A DNA stretch of 64,000 bases from the NCBI RefSeq assembly GCF_002742635.1, contig NZ_PEGF01000002.1:1550001-1614000 (forward strand). Reading direction: 5' to 3'. The translations under genes were made by a program, and so were the position numbers. The notes under the pieces were generated by a model. It was not told where the DNA came from. It made no database searches and saw nothing but the letters and a program-made list of their open reading frames with translations. This DNA is from Caulobacter sp. X (GTDB lineage Bacteria; Pseudomonadota; Alphaproteobacteria; Caulobacterales; Caulobacteraceae). Below, piece after piece: positions 1 through 12,027 of this stretch. The number at the start of each line of letters is the position of its first letter. Position 1 is the stretch's first letter.

Positions 1-1
1 C

Positions 2-3134
<3,133 letters not shown>

Positions 3135-3245
3135 TCGGATTTTCGAAATCCTGCCTCCTTTTCGTGTCAGCCCTTGTCCCGAGGGACGAGATCGCGCAAC
3201 CAAGCGATCAAACGCGCATTTGAAGCGCGACCCAGGGAGTAATTG

Positions 3246-3665
3246 ATGTTCCGCACCACGATGATCGCCGCCGCCGCCCTCGGCTTGTTGGCGACTCCGG
3301 CTTTCGCCGCCGACGTCGTCGGCCTCTGGCAGACCCCGACCAATGGCGGTCAGGTCGAGATTTCCCACTGCGGCAACAGCCTGTGCGGCAAGCTGGTGAA
3401 CTCCAACCACATCCGCGAGAATCCCGCCCTGAAGGACGTCAAGAACAAGGATCAGTCCCAGCGGGTTCGCACGCTGAAGAACCTGCAGATGCTGTACGAC
3501 TTCACGGGCGGTCCGACGAAGTGGACGGACGGCAAGGTCTATAACCCCGACGACGGCGGCACCTATTCGGGGACCATCGAGCTGATCGGCGAGAACCAGC
3601 TGAAGCTGAAGGGCTGCATCGTCGCGCCCTTCTGCAAGACCCAGGTCTGGACGCGGTTGAAGTAA
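3246..3665 (+). CDS. DUF2147-family secreted protein
   Basis: A 139-residue protein with a clear Sec signal peptide (residues 1-21, cleavage after AFA). The mature part begins with the typical DUF2147 opening VVGLWQTP and ends with paired cysteines and VWTRLK, matching the small beta-rich family fold. Four cysteines in the mature part could form disulfides in the periplasm. The ATG is chosen over an in-frame TTG one codon upstream because AGGGAGT lies 5 nt before the ATG. Function is unknown for the family. The gene is monocistronic and its 3' end abuts an inverted hairpin repeat shared with the convergent pepP gene. Confidence 0.85.
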   Translation: MFRTTMIAAAALGLLATPAFAADVVGLWQTPTNGGQVEISHCGNSLCGKLVNSNHIRENPALKDVKNKDQSQRVRTLKNLQMLYDFTGGPTKWTDGKVYNPDDGGTYSGTIELIGENQLKLKGCIVAPFCKTQVWTRLK

Positions 3666-3673
3666 GGATCGTC

Positions 3674-3796
3674 AAAATCCTCCCCCTAGCGGGGGAGGTG
3701 GTCCGAAGGACCGGATGGGGAAGCGCCGCCGAGCTCGACGCTTCCCTCTCCGTCGTCCCTTTGGGCCGACACCTCTCCCGCTAGGGAGAGGATTTT
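3674..3796. repeat. Paired inverted hairpin repeat (REP/BIME-like), copy A
   Basis: Two copies of a GC-rich module face each other. Each has an outer stem of the form CCTCCCCC-loop-GGGGGAGG, then TG, a short inner hairpin (GTCC-GAAG-GACC on the left), and GGATGGGG. The ends AAAATCC and GGATTTT are complementary, so the whole 123 bp can fold as one cruciform. It fills the gap between convergent genes and its T-rich ends could terminate transcription both ways. The same module recurs at 15003-15120. Confidence 0.85.
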
Positions 3797-3802
3797 CGAC
3801 GC

Positions 3803-5614
3803 CTAGAGCGGCGCGCAGGCCTGTTCCATCCAGGCCCGAACCTCCGGCTCCACCCGAGGCCCGATCTCGCGCAGCACGCGCGCATGATAGGCGTCGAACT
3901 GGGCGATCTCCTCGGGCGTCAGCAGCGACTTGTCGATCAGGCGGCGGTCGATCGGCGCCAGGGTCAGGGCCTCGAAGCGGTGCATGGGCCGCTCGCCGCC
4001 CGGCACGTCCTCGGCCGGCATGACGACCTCCAGGTTCTCGATGCGGATGCCGTATTCGCCGTCCTTGTAGTAGCCGGGCTCGTTCGAGACGATCATGCCG
4101 GGCTGCAGGGCGATGGTGTTGGGCGCCTTGGAGATTCGCTGCGGGCCCTCGTGGACGCCCAGATAGACGCCGACGCCGTGGCCGGTGCCGTGGTCGTAGT
4201 CCAGGCCGTGGGCCCACAGCGCCGCGCGGGCGAAGGCGTCGATCGCCGAGCCGGTGGTGCCGGCCGGGAAGCGCAGGCGGGCGATGGCCAGGTGCCCCTT
4301 CAGGACGAGCGTGTTGCGCTGGACCATCTCGGCCGACGGCTCGCCGATCGCCACGGTGCGGGTCACGTCGGTGGTGCCGTCCAGGTACTGGCCGCCGCTG
4401 TCGACCAGCAGCAGCGAGCCCATCTTGGCGCGCTCGTTGGACCGCTCGGTCGGACGGTAGTGGGGCAGGGCGCCATGGCCGTTGGCCGCGCCGATGGTGT
4501 CGAACGAAAGGTCCTTCAGCACGCCCGTGGCCTCGCGGAAGGCTTCCAGCTTGGCGACCGCTTCCTTTTCGTCGGGCGGATTGACCTGGCCCTCGGTCGC
4601 CAGCCAGTGCAGGAACCGCGTCAGGGCCGCGCCGTCGCGGCGGTGCGCCTCGCGCGCGCCATCCAGCTCGACCGCGTTCTTGCAGGCGCGGGGCAGGGTG
4701 CAGGGATCCATGGCCCGGACAATCTTGGCGCCGGCGGCGGCCAGGGTGTCGAAATACCAGGCCGAGGACTGGGCCGGATCGACGACCACGCTCTTGCCGG
4801 ACAGATCGCCCAGCGCCTCGGCCAGGCGGTCCGGCGTTTCCAGCGAGACCTGATTGCCCAGCCACGCGGGCAGGTCGGGCGTGACCTTGGCCGGCTCGAT
4901 GAACAGGCGCGCCGTGCCGTCGGCGTTCAGGATAGCCTGCGACAGGGGAAGGGGCGAGCGGATGACGTCGCCGCCGCGCACGTTGAACAGCCAGGCGATC
5001 GAGGCCGGCGCGGTGATCACCGCCGCCTCGGCGCCCAGGGCGGCCACCGAGGCGCCGACGCGGGCGCGCTTGGCGTTGGACTCCTCGCCGGCGTACTCGA
5101 TCGGCTGCGGAACGATCGGGGCCATCGGCTGGGCGGGACGCGCCTCGCCCCAGGCCTGGTCGAGCGGGTTGGCGGCGACGGGCTTCAGCGTCGCGCCGGC
5201 GCGGGCGGCGGCGGCCTTCAGGGTTTCCAGCGCGGCCGGGCTGTGCAGGCGGGCGTCGTAGCCGATCACCGCGCCCTTAGAGACGGTTTCGAGATAGGCG
5301 GGCACGCCGCCCTCGACGAGGTCGCAGATCTCGAACACGCCCTGATCGACCTGTTCGCGGACTTGCAAGGTGTAGCGGCCGTCGACGAACACGGCGGCGC
5401 GATCTTTCAGGATCACGCCGGCCCCTGCCGAGCCCGTGAAGCCGCTGGCCCAGGCCAGGCGGTCGTTGGCGGCGGGCAGGTATTCGTTCTGGTGCTCGTC
5501 CTCGTGCGGCACGAGGAAGCCGTCCAGCCCCTGGGCCGCCATGGCCTGGCGGATCAGCGGGACGTGCTTGGGGCCGAAGGAGGGATCGGTGGATTCGTCG
5601 AAGGTCTGGCGCAT
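3803..5614 (-). CDS. pepP: Xaa-Pro aminopeptidase (M24B, aminopeptidase P)
   Basis: A cytosolic metallopeptidase that removes N-terminal residues preceding proline. The 603-residue length and two N-terminal creatinase-like domains match the long, eukaryote-like aminopeptidase P subgroup. The C-terminal pita-bread domain carries the M24 metal ligands: Asp in VDSGGQYLDGTTDVTRT, His in GTGHGVGVYLGVHEGP, Glu in SNEPGYY and Glu in RIENLEVV. The start MRQTFDES gives a full N-terminal domain. The gene is convergent with the DUF2147 gene and divergent from the carbonic-anhydrase-like gene. No operon partner is evident. Confidence 0.93.
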   Translation of the reverse strand: MRQTFDESTDPSFGPKHVPLIRQAMAAQGLDGFLVPHEDEHQNEYLPAANDRLAWASGFTGSAGAGVILKDRAAVFVDGRYTLQVREQVDQGVFEICDLVEGGVPAYLETVSKGAVIGYDARLHSPAALETLKAAAARAGATLKPVAANPLDQAWGEARPAQPMAPIVPQPIEYAGEESNAKRARVGASVAALGAEAAVITAPASIAWLFNVRGGDVIRSPLPLSQAILNADGTARLFIEPAKVTPDLPAWLGNQVSLETPDRLAEALGDLSGKSVVVDPAQSSAWYFDTLAAAGAKIVRAMDPCTLPRACKNAVELDGAREAHRRDGAALTRFLHWLATEGQVNPPDEKEAVAKLEAFREATGVLKDLSFDTIGAANGHGALPHYRPTERSNERAKMGSLLLVDSGGQYLDGTTDVTRTVAIGEPSAEMVQRNTLVLKGHLAIARLRFPAGTTGSAIDAFARAALWAHGLDYDHGTGHGVGVYLGVHEGPQRISKAPNTIALQPGMIVSNEPGYYKDGEYGIRIENLEVVMPAEDVPGGERPMHRFEALTLAPIDRRLIDKSLLTPEEIAQFDAYHARVLREIGPRVEPEVRAWMEQACAPL

Positions 5615-5760
5615 CCCACGGATTTAGAGTCTGGCCGCCCAAACGCCAAGTCGTCGCTCGACCAGGATGAGGGTTCGTGGGGTTTCGTGCGGCTCGACGT
5701 CACATGGTCACGCTTGCGGGGGAGTGAAACTGTGCCGGCCTAGCTCGCGGAGGGACCACG

Positions 5761-6297
5761 ATGAAGACCTGCTGTTCTCCCAAGATCACCGGCCTGTCGC
5801 GCCGGGAAGCGTTCGGTCTGATCGCCCTGGGCGGCGGCGTCAGCCTGCTGTCGACCCTGGCGCCGGGCGTGGCCCGAGCGCGCGGTCATACCGACATGCT
5901 GCTGCTGACCTGCATGGACTATCGTCTGACCGACGATACGGTCGCCTACATGGATGGGCGCGGGCTGCGCGACAAATACGACCATGTCGTCCTGGCCGGC
6001 GCCTCGCTGGGGGCCCTGACCGACCGGTATCCCAGCTGGGGCCCGACCTTCTGGAGCCATCTGGACGTCGCCATCACCCTGCATTCGATCCACAAGGTCA
6101 TGGTGCTCGATCACCGCGACTGCGGGGCCTACAAGGTGATCCTCGGCCCGGAGGCGGTCGATACGCCCGACAAGGAACTGGCGGCCCATACCCAGCAGCT
6201 CCAGGCCCTGCGCGCGGAAATCAAGCGTCGGCATGAGCATCTCGAGGTGGAGCTGGGCCTGATGTCCCTCGACGGCAAGGTGCAGGACATCGCCTGA
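5761..6297 (+). CDS. Tat-exported beta-carbonic-anhydrase-like protein
   Basis: A 178-residue protein with a twin-arginine motif (SRREAFG, residues 13-19) and a hydrophobic h-region ending near ARA, so export in a folded, metal-loaded state is likely. The mature part keeps the beta-carbonic anhydrase zinc signature: C51-x-D53-x-R55 (CMDYR) and H118-x-x-C121 (DHRDCGAY). The first position is followed by a family-like LRDKYDHVVLAGASLG segment. It is shorter than classic beta-CAs (about 200-230 aa including the core), so activity is inferred, not shown. GGAGGG lies 7 nt before the ATG. Two extra cysteines occur at residues 4-5. It stands alone between divergent pepP and convergent prmA. Confidence 0.75.
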   Translation: MKTCCSPKITGLSRREAFGLIALGGGVSLLSTLAPGVARARGHTDMLLLTCMDYRLTDDTVAYMDGRGLRDKYDHVVLAGASLGALTDRYPSWGPTFWSHLDVAITLHSIHKVMVLDHRDCGAYKVILGPEAVDTPDKELAAHTQQLQALRAEIKRRHEHLEVELGLMSLDGKVQDIA

Positions 6298-6331
6298 CCC
6301 CATTGCGTAGAGCGGCGCTGGGGCTCCGCTC

Positions 6332-7198
6332 TTACGGCCGCTGCAACACCAGCGTCGCCCAGGCGTCGCGGTGGATGCGGCTCTTCACCTTGAAGCCGCG
6401 CGACAGGTAGGCGGCCTTGACCATCCGTTCCTGGGTGCGCAGCAGGCCCGACAGGATGACCGTGCCGCCGGGGACCAGGGCGCGCTTGATGTCCTGGGCC
6501 AGGCTGATCAGCGGGCGGGCCAGGATGTTGGCGAAGACCAGGTCGTAGGGCGCGTTCTCGGCGACAAGGCGGTGACCCAGGCCCGAGGCGTGGACGAAGC
6601 GCGCGTTGGCGCGGTTCACCTGGGCGTTTTCCTTGGCGATGCGCACGGACGGCTTGTCGATGTCGGTGCCGACGGCGAGCTTCGTGCCCGTGCGCGCGGC
6701 GGCGATGGCCAGGAGGCCCGTGCCGGCGCCGACGTCCAGCACCTTGTTGAACTTGCGCGCCTTGATCAGGCGGTCATAGGCCTGCAGGCAGCCGACGGTG
6801 GTGCCGTGATGGCCGGTGCCGAAGGCCGCGCCGGCCTCGATGCGCAGGTTGACCGTGCTGGCCGGCAAGCGGCCGCGGTCGTGCATGCCGTAGACGAAGA
6901 AGCGGCCGGCGCGCACCGGCGGCAGGCCCGACAGCGCCATGGCCAGCCAATCGGCGTCGGCCAAGGTGTCGCGCGTGACCTTCAGGTCGTAGTCGGCCAG
7001 CAGCGCCATCAGGCCATCGTCTTCCTCCTGGGTGGTGGGGAAGGCGTCGATGCGCCAGACGTTCTTGTCCTCGTCCTCTTCCAGGATCGAGTAGGTCGCG
7101 CCTTCCAGGCCGGGATGGTTGTCGATGGCGTCGGCGGCGGTCTCGGCGTCGGCGCGCGCGCCGCGGGCGACGATCTGCTGGGGCGTATAGTCGGTCAT
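6332..7198 (-). CDS. prmA: Ribosomal protein L11 methyltransferase
   Basis: PrmA trimethylates ribosomal protein L11 using S-adenosylmethionine. The 288-residue protein has an N-terminal substrate-recognition domain. Its Rossmann methyltransferase domain contains the SAM loop DVGAGTG (155-161) and the PrmA-typical GTGHHGTT (127-134). An NPP(Y/F)-like catalytic loop is replaced by FANILARPL, as is normal for PrmA. Its stop is 34 bp from the carbonic-anhydrase-like gene in convergent orientation. It is 45 bp downstream of the proline-rich hypothetical gene on the same strand, so the two may share a transcript. Confidence 0.95.
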   Translation of the reverse strand: MTDYTPQQIVARGARADAETAADAIDNHPGLEGATYSILEEDEDKNVWRIDAFPTTQEEDDGLMALLADYDLKVTRDTLADADWLAMALSGLPPVRAGRFFVYGMHDRGRLPASTVNLRIEAGAAFGTGHHGTTVGCLQAYDRLIKARKFNKVLDVGAGTGLLAIAAARTGTKLAVGTDIDKPSVRIAKENAQVNRANARFVHASGLGHRLVAENAPYDLVFANILARPLISLAQDIKRALVPGGTVILSGLLRTQERMVKAAYLSRGFKVKSRIHRDAWATLVLQRP

Positions 7199-7243
7199 GC
7201 CGCTCCGTTAGCGGCAAAGCCGCCGAAAAGCGAGCCTTCAGCG

Positions 7244-7717
7244 CTACGGATTAATGCCGGCGAGGACCGTCGGGGTCGGCGCGCGGGGCGCGTCCTCGGG
7301 CAGGGAGACATCCAGAATATCGCCCTGCGCCGAGGCCCAGCGCGTCTCGTCGGCCGAAGGCGGCGGGGCTGCGGGGCCGTGCTCGACCGGGACATAGGGC
7401 GGCGGCTCCGGCGCGGGCGGCGGCTCGTAGTCCGCGTACTGGACCGCTGGCTGCGGGGCGCGGGCTGGCTTCAGCGAGTCCGTGCCGATCACGTAGTCCG
7501 GGACCTTGCCGGTCGGCCAGGCGATCGGCTCGGCCTCGGCCATCACGGGGCGTTCGACGCGCTCCATCTCGGGGACGTAGGGTCCGTCCTGTGGGCCCGT
7601 CTGCATGAAGAGACCCGCCAGCAGGCCGGCGGCCGCGAACGACGGCGCGCCATAGGCCACGGGGCGGGTGAGGGCGAAGGCCTTCAGGCGATCGAGGATC
7701 AGGTCCAGGCGTTCCAT
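7244..7717 (-). CDS. Hypothetical proline-rich membrane-anchored protein
   Basis: A 157-residue protein of unrecognised family. One hydrophobic segment near the N-terminus (about residues 19-40, APSFAAAGLLAGLF) probably anchors it in the inner membrane. The remainder is Pro/Ala/Glu-rich, low-complexity and likely periplasmic (PPPAPEPPPYVPVE), ending DAPRAPTPTVLAGINP. The ATG at 7717 is chosen because the frame further upstream runs antisense through the LtrA gene and looks non-coding. It lies just upstream of prmA on the same strand and is divergent from the LtrA-family gene. No function can be assigned. Confidence 0.6.
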   Translation of the reverse strand: MERLDLILDRLKAFALTRPVAYGAPSFAAAGLLAGLFMQTGPQDGPYVPEMERVERPVMAEAEPIAWPTGKVPDYVIGTDSLKPARAPQPAVQYADYEPPPAPEPPPYVPVEHGPAAPPPSADETRWASAQGDILDVSLPEDAPRAPTPTVLAGINP

Positions 7718-7804
7718 GTCGCTAGAGCGCGCGAACCGGCTGTTGGTTTCGGGAGCGACCCTTGCGAGGCTAGTTTCGGCGTCTTGACTGTGGTCAAGAG
7801 AGAC

Positions 7805-9022
7805 ATGGCCGACACCAAGACGCCGCTCCTGCGGGAACGCAACGCCGCCGAACACGCCCGCGTGACCTATGCGGAGCTGTTCTTCGACCTGGTGTTCGTG
7901 TTCGCGGTCACCCAGCTGTCGCACGCGGTGCTGCGCCATCCCGATGGTCCCGGCCTGATCCACGCGACCCTGCTGCTGCTGGCGGTGTGGTGGTCGTGGA
8001 TCTACACGGCCTGGGCCACCAACTGGCTGGACCCCGAGCGCGGTCCGGTCCGGCTTATGCTGTTCGTGATGATGGCCGCGGCCCTGGTGCTGGCCGCGGC
8101 CATCCCCGACGCCTTCGGCGAGCGGGGCCTGGCTTTCGCGGCCGGGCACGTGATCATCCAAGTTGGCCGCACGGCCTTCTTCCTGTGGAGCGCCTGGCGC
8201 GCGCCGCAGCACCGCGCCAACTTCGCCCGCATTCTGGCCTGGCTGGTCTTCGCCGCCGTCTTCTGGATCGCCGGCGCGTTCGTGCAGGGCGAGGCTCGCC
8301 TGGCCGTCTGGGGCCTGGCGCTGGGCATCGAGTACCTGTCGCCGGCTGTCGGCTTCTGGACCCCGGGCCTCGGACGCACCAAGAGCCAGGAGTGGAAGGT
8401 CGAGGGCGGCCACATGGCCGAGCGCTGCGCCCTGTTCACGATCATCGCCCTGGGCGAGTCGATCATCGTCAGCGGCAGCACGGTGATGGGCATGCCGTGG
8501 GACCCGCCGGTGATGGCGGCGTTCACCAGCGCCTTTCTGTGCAGCCTGGCGATGTGGTGGATCTATTTCTCATCGACCGCCGAGGCCGCCAGCAAGGCGA
8601 TCGAGGAGGCGAGGGATCCCGGCGCCATCGCCCGCGTGGCCTACACCTATACGCACCTCTTGCCAGTCGCCGGGATCATCGTGGCGGCGGTCGGCGACGA
8701 GTGGGTGATCCACCATCCGCTGGGCCACGCCGATTTCAAGATCGCAGCGGCCGTGATCGGCGGGCCGTTCCTGTTCCTACTGGGAACGCTGCTGTTCAAG
8801 CTGGCGGTGTTCCGTCGCTGGTCGCGGGCGCGGATCACCGGTCTTGTCGCCTTGGTCGCGCTGGTCCCCGTGTCGCTAAGCCTGAGCCCTCTGGCGCTGT
8901 CGGCCCTGTCGACCCTGGTCCTAGCGGCGGTCGGCGCGTGGGAGAGCCTGACGCCGCGCCCGGCCGAGAAGCCGCCCGAGCATGACGGCGTCAAGCCCGG
9001 GCTGAAGCCGGAGAAAGGCTGA
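7805..9022 (+). CDS. Low-temperature requirement A (LtrA) family membrane protein
   Basis: A 405-residue polytopic membrane protein. The N-terminus shows the LtrA hallmark EHARVTYAELFFDLVFVFAV, and a second family motif ERCALFTIIALGESIIV occurs near the middle. Roughly a dozen hydrophobic segments are visible. LtrA was named from a Listeria cold-growth mutant but its biochemical role is unknown. The ATG at 7805 precedes MADTKTPLLRERNAAEH and gives the standard family N-terminus; the open frame upstream overlaps the opposite-strand gene and is not coding. Its stop codon ends exactly one base before the stop of the convergent helicase gene. Confidence 0.85.
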   Translation: MADTKTPLLRERNAAEHARVTYAELFFDLVFVFAVTQLSHAVLRHPDGPGLIHATLLLLAVWWSWIYTAWATNWLDPERGPVRLMLFVMMAAALVLAAAIPDAFGERGLAFAAGHVIIQVGRTAFFLWSAWRAPQHRANFARILAWLVFAAVFWIAGAFVQGEARLAVWGLALGIEYLSPAVGFWTPGLGRTKSQEWKVEGGHMAERCALFTIIALGESIIVSGSTVMGMPWDPPVMAAFTSAFLCSLAMWWIYFSSTAEAASKAIEEARDPGAIARVAYTYTHLLPVAGIIVAAVGDEWVIHHPLGHADFKIAAAVIGGPFLFLLGTLLFKLAVFRRWSRARITGLVALVALVPVSLSLSPLALSALSTLVLAAVGAWESLTPRPAEKPPEHDGVKPGLKPEKG

Positions 9023-11437
9023 TCAGGCCTTCTCGACGAAGCTGTCGATCACCTTCTTCTCGCCGGCCTTGTCGAAGGCGACGGTCAGCTTGTTGCCCTC
9101 GACGCCGGTGACCTTGCCGTAGCCGAACTTGACGTGGAACACCCGGTCGCCGCGCGCATAGGCGCTGTTGGTCGGCGCCGAGACGGCGACCAGCCGGCCT
9201 TCGCCCTCGATCGGGGCCGAGCGGGCGGACGAGCCGGCGCGCACGCCGCCCGAGCGCCACGATCCGCCGCGCTCGGCGAAGCCCGAGGTCCGCTCCTGGG
9301 CCCGTTTCCAGCCCGGGCTGTCGTAGCTGCCGGCCTGGAAGGCGGACGTACCCGGATCGTCCCAGCGCGAGGCGGCCGTCGACTGCATGCCGGGGCCGCC
9401 GCCGTAATAGCCGGTCTCGGACGCCGCATCGACGTGGGCGATGGGCAGCTCGTCGACGAAGCGGCTGGGCAGTTGCGACGTCCAGCGGCCATAGACCTGC
9501 CGGTTGGCGACGAAGCTGATCCGGGCCTCCTCGCGGGCGCGGGTAATGCCGACATAGGCCAGGCGCCGCTCTTCCTCGAGACCCTTCTCGCCCTTGTCGT
9601 CCATGCTGCGCTGGCTGGGGAAGACGCCTTCCTCCCAGCCGGGCAGGAAGACCAGCGGGAACTCCAGCCCTTTGGCCGAGTGCAGTGTCATGATCCAGAC
9701 GGCGTCGCCGGTGGCCTCGCGGTCCAGGTCCATGACCAGCGACACGTGCTCCAGATAGGCTTCGAGCGTATCGAACGCGCCCATCGACTGGACCAGTTCC
9801 TTCAGGTTCTCCAGCCGGGTCTGGCTGGTCGGACCCTTGTCGAGGCGCAGGGCGTCGGTATAGCCGCTCTCCTCCAGCACCGTCTCCAACAGGCGCTGGT
9901 GGTGGACAGAGCCGACCATCGAGCGCCAGCGGTCGAGGTCGCGGATGAAGTTGCTGAGCGCCGTGCGCGTGCGGGCCGGAAGCTCGTCGCTGGTGATGAT
10001 CTGCCGGGCCGCCTCGGTGGTCGAGATTCCGCCCAGGCGGGCGATCTGCAGCAGCTTCTGCACCGAGGTGTCGCCGATGCCGCGCTTGGGCGTGTTGACG
10101 ATCCGCTCGAAGGCCAGGTCGTCGTCGGGTGACTGGATCAGGCGCAGATAGGCGTGGGCGTCGCGGATCTCGGCGCGCTCGAAGAAGCGCGGGCCGCCGA
10201 CCACCTTGTAGGGGATCTGCAGCAGCACGAAGCGCTCTTCGAACGCGCGCATCTGGAAGCTGGCGCGGACCAGGATGGCCATCTGGCTGTACTTGCGGCC
10301 GGCCTTCCTGGCGCGCTCGATCTCGTCGGCGATCAGACGGCTCTCCGCCTCGCCATCCCAGACGCCTGACACCTTGACCTTCTCGCCGCCCTTGGATGGG
10401 GTCCACAGGGTCTTGCCCAGACGGCCCTTGTTGGCGGTGATCAGGCCCGAGGCGGCGGCCAGGATGTGTTCGGTCGAGCGGTAGTTGCACTCCAGCCGCA
10501 CGACCTTGGCGCCCGGGAAGTCGCGTTCGAAGCGCAGAATGTTGTCGACCTCGGCCCCGCGCCAGCCGTAGATCGACTGGTCGTCGTCGCCGACGCAGCA
10601 GACGTTCTGCCGACCCTGGGCCAGCAGGCGCAGCCACAGGTACTGGGCGACGTTGGTGTCCTGGTACTCGTCGACCATCACGTATTTGAAGCGGCGCTGG
10701 AACTCGTCCAGCACGTCGGGATGGCCGGTGAACAGGCTGATATTGTGCAGCAGCAGGTCGCCGAAGTCGCAGGCGTTCAGGATGCGCAGGCGCTCCTGGT
10801 ACTGACGGTAGAGGGTGACGCCCTTGCCGTTGGCGAACTCGCCGGCTTCGCTGGTCGGGACGCGGTCGGGCGTCCAGCCGCGGTTCTTCCAGCCGTCGAT
10901 GATCTGCGACAGGATCCGCGGGGTCCATCGCTTGGCGTCGATGTTCTCGGCCTCGATCAGCTGTTTGAGCAGCCGCTCCTGATCGTCGGTGTCGATGATC
11001 GTGTAATTGGACTTGAGCCCGATCAGCTCGGCGTGGCGGCGCAGGATCTGGGCGGCCACCGAGTGGAAGGTGCCCAGCCACCGCAGGCCCTCGGCTTCCG
11101 GGCCGATGATATGGGTGATCCGCTCGCGCATCTCGCGCGCGGCCTTGTTGGTGAAGGTGACCGCCAGCAGCTCCCACGGCTTGGCGCGGCCGGTGGCGAG
11201 GATGTGGGCCAGGCGCGTGGTCAGCACGCGGGTTTTGCCAGTGCCCGCGCCGGCTAGGACGAGCAAGGGACCCTCGGTGGTCTCGACCGCCTCGCGCTGC
11301 TCGGGATTCAGGCCGTCCAGATAGCCGGGCGCGGCCCCCGCGGGCGGGCGGGCCCGGGCGAGATCGGAAATACGCGGAGCGGGGAGGTCGCCTGGGAATT
11401 CGTCCTGGAATTCTGGCGAGTCGGCGTCGGAATGCAT
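9023..11437 (-). CDS. uvrD: UvrD/PcrA-type superfamily 1A DNA helicase
   Basis: An ATP-dependent 3'-5' helicase for nucleotide-excision and mismatch repair. In the 804-residue protein: motif Q region LDGLNPEQREAV, Walker A AGAGTGKT (62-69), motif II VMVDEYQDTN, motif III GDDDQSIYGWRGA, motif V-like LHSAKGLEFPLVFLPGWEEG and motif VI VGITRAREEA. The C-terminal Tudor-like segment (RVFHVKFGYGKVTGVEGN), which binds RNA polymerase in PcrA/UvrD, is intact. The start at MHSDADSPEF is preferred; the frame extends 34 codons further but that stretch is unlike the family. Whether it is UvrD or PcrA cannot be separated by sequence alone. Confidence 0.92.
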   Translation of the reverse strand: MHSDADSPEFQDEFPGDLPAPRISDLARARPPAGAAPGYLDGLNPEQREAVETTEGPLLVLAGAGTGKTRVLTTRLAHILATGRAKPWELLAVTFTNKAAREMRERITHIIGPEAEGLRWLGTFHSVAAQILRRHAELIGLKSNYTIIDTDDQERLLKQLIEAENIDAKRWTPRILSQIIDGWKNRGWTPDRVPTSEAGEFANGKGVTLYRQYQERLRILNACDFGDLLLHNISLFTGHPDVLDEFQRRFKYVMVDEYQDTNVAQYLWLRLLAQGRQNVCCVGDDDQSIYGWRGAEVDNILRFERDFPGAKVVRLECNYRSTEHILAAASGLITANKGRLGKTLWTPSKGGEKVKVSGVWDGEAESRLIADEIERARKAGRKYSQMAILVRASFQMRAFEERFVLLQIPYKVVGGPRFFERAEIRDAHAYLRLIQSPDDDLAFERIVNTPKRGIGDTSVQKLLQIARLGGISTTEAARQIITSDELPARTRTALSNFIRDLDRWRSMVGSVHHQRLLETVLEESGYTDALRLDKGPTSQTRLENLKELVQSMGAFDTLEAYLEHVSLVMDLDREATGDAVWIMTLHSAKGLEFPLVFLPGWEEGVFPSQRSMDDKGEKGLEEERRLAYVGITRAREEARISFVANRQVYGRWTSQLPSRFVDELPIAHVDAASETGYYGGGPGMQSTAASRWDDPGTSAFQAGSYDSPGWKRAQERTSGFAERGGSWRSGGVRAGSSARSAPIEGEGRLVAVSAPTNSAYARGDRVFHVKFGYGKVTGVEGNKLTVAFDKAGEKKVIDSFVEKA

Positions 11438-11557
11438 GGGAACATATGTAGCACACGGAACGCGCGGCTTAAGCCCAAACCCGCCTAAAGGGGAACTCCG
11501 CCCGCGTCGTGTCGTTGATCCGACAATGGAAATCGCCAAACGGCGGGGAGATTTCGA

Positions 11558-11758
11558 ATGTCGGAAGAGACCAGCAACAGCGGCGGCGGCAACAGCGTCC
11601 TGGCCTTTATCGTGGGCGGCCTAGTGGTGATTGTCGCCGTGCTCGCCTTCTTCATGTGGTCGGGCGGCGTCGGTCACAAAAAGCAGGTCGACGTGAACAT
11701 CTCGGCCTCGGCGCCCAAGTTGCCTGACGCGCCCGCGCCCAAGGCGCCTGGAGGCTGA
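11558..11758 (+). CDS. Small single-pass membrane protein
   Basis: A 66-residue protein with a Ser/Gly/Asn-rich N-terminus, one strong transmembrane helix (about residues 14-36, LAFIVGGLVVIVAVLAFFMW) and a short Lys-His then Pro/Ala/Lys-rich tail. It is divergent from the helicase gene and followed 8 bp later by another small membrane protein, suggesting a two-gene unit. Codon use looks coding (strong GC bias at third positions). No family or function recognised. Confidence 0.65.
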   Translation: MSEETSNSGGGNSVLAFIVGGLVVIVAVLAFFMWSGGVGHKKQVDVNISASAPKLPDAPAPKAPGG

Positions 11759-11766
11759 GGCCCTTC

Positions 11767-12027
11767 ATGACCGCCATGGCGCGTGATGATCGTCGCTCCG
11801 AAGCCCGTCGCGACAGCGGCGGGCTCTGGGCGGCCCTCTTGGTTCTGGCGCTTCTGGCCGGCGCCGTCTGGGGCGCCTGGCGGTTGGGCGTGATGGCGGG
11901 CGAGGGCGTTTCCTGGCGTCAGGCGTTGCCGGCCGTACCCGAAGCTCTGCGCAAGACGCCGATGCCTAAGCCGCCGCCTTTGCCGACGCAACGGCGACCA
12001 GCGGTGGAGCCAGCCTTGCGGCGCTAA
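11767..12027 (+). CDS. Small hypothetical membrane protein
   Basis: An 86-residue protein: charged N-terminus (about 19 residues), one transmembrane helix (residues 20-42, LWAALLVLALLAGAVWGAWRL) and a basic, proline-rich C-terminal tail (TPMPKPPPLPTQRRP). It begins 8 bp after the preceding small membrane gene and probably shares its transcript. An internal ATG four codons in is an alternative start. Its 3' end overlaps the convergent ribbon-helix-helix gene by 4 bp. Function unknown. Confidence 0.6.
   Translation: MTAMARDDRRSEARRDSGGLWAALLVLALLAGAVWGAWRLGVMAGEGVSWRQALPAVPEALRKTPMPKPPPLPTQRRPAVEPALRR

Noticed and set aside
6371..7804. Extended N-terminus of the LtrA-family protein
   Set aside because: The in-frame stretch upstream of 7805 is antisense to prmA and the proline-rich gene, and the family N-terminus begins at MADTKTPLL.
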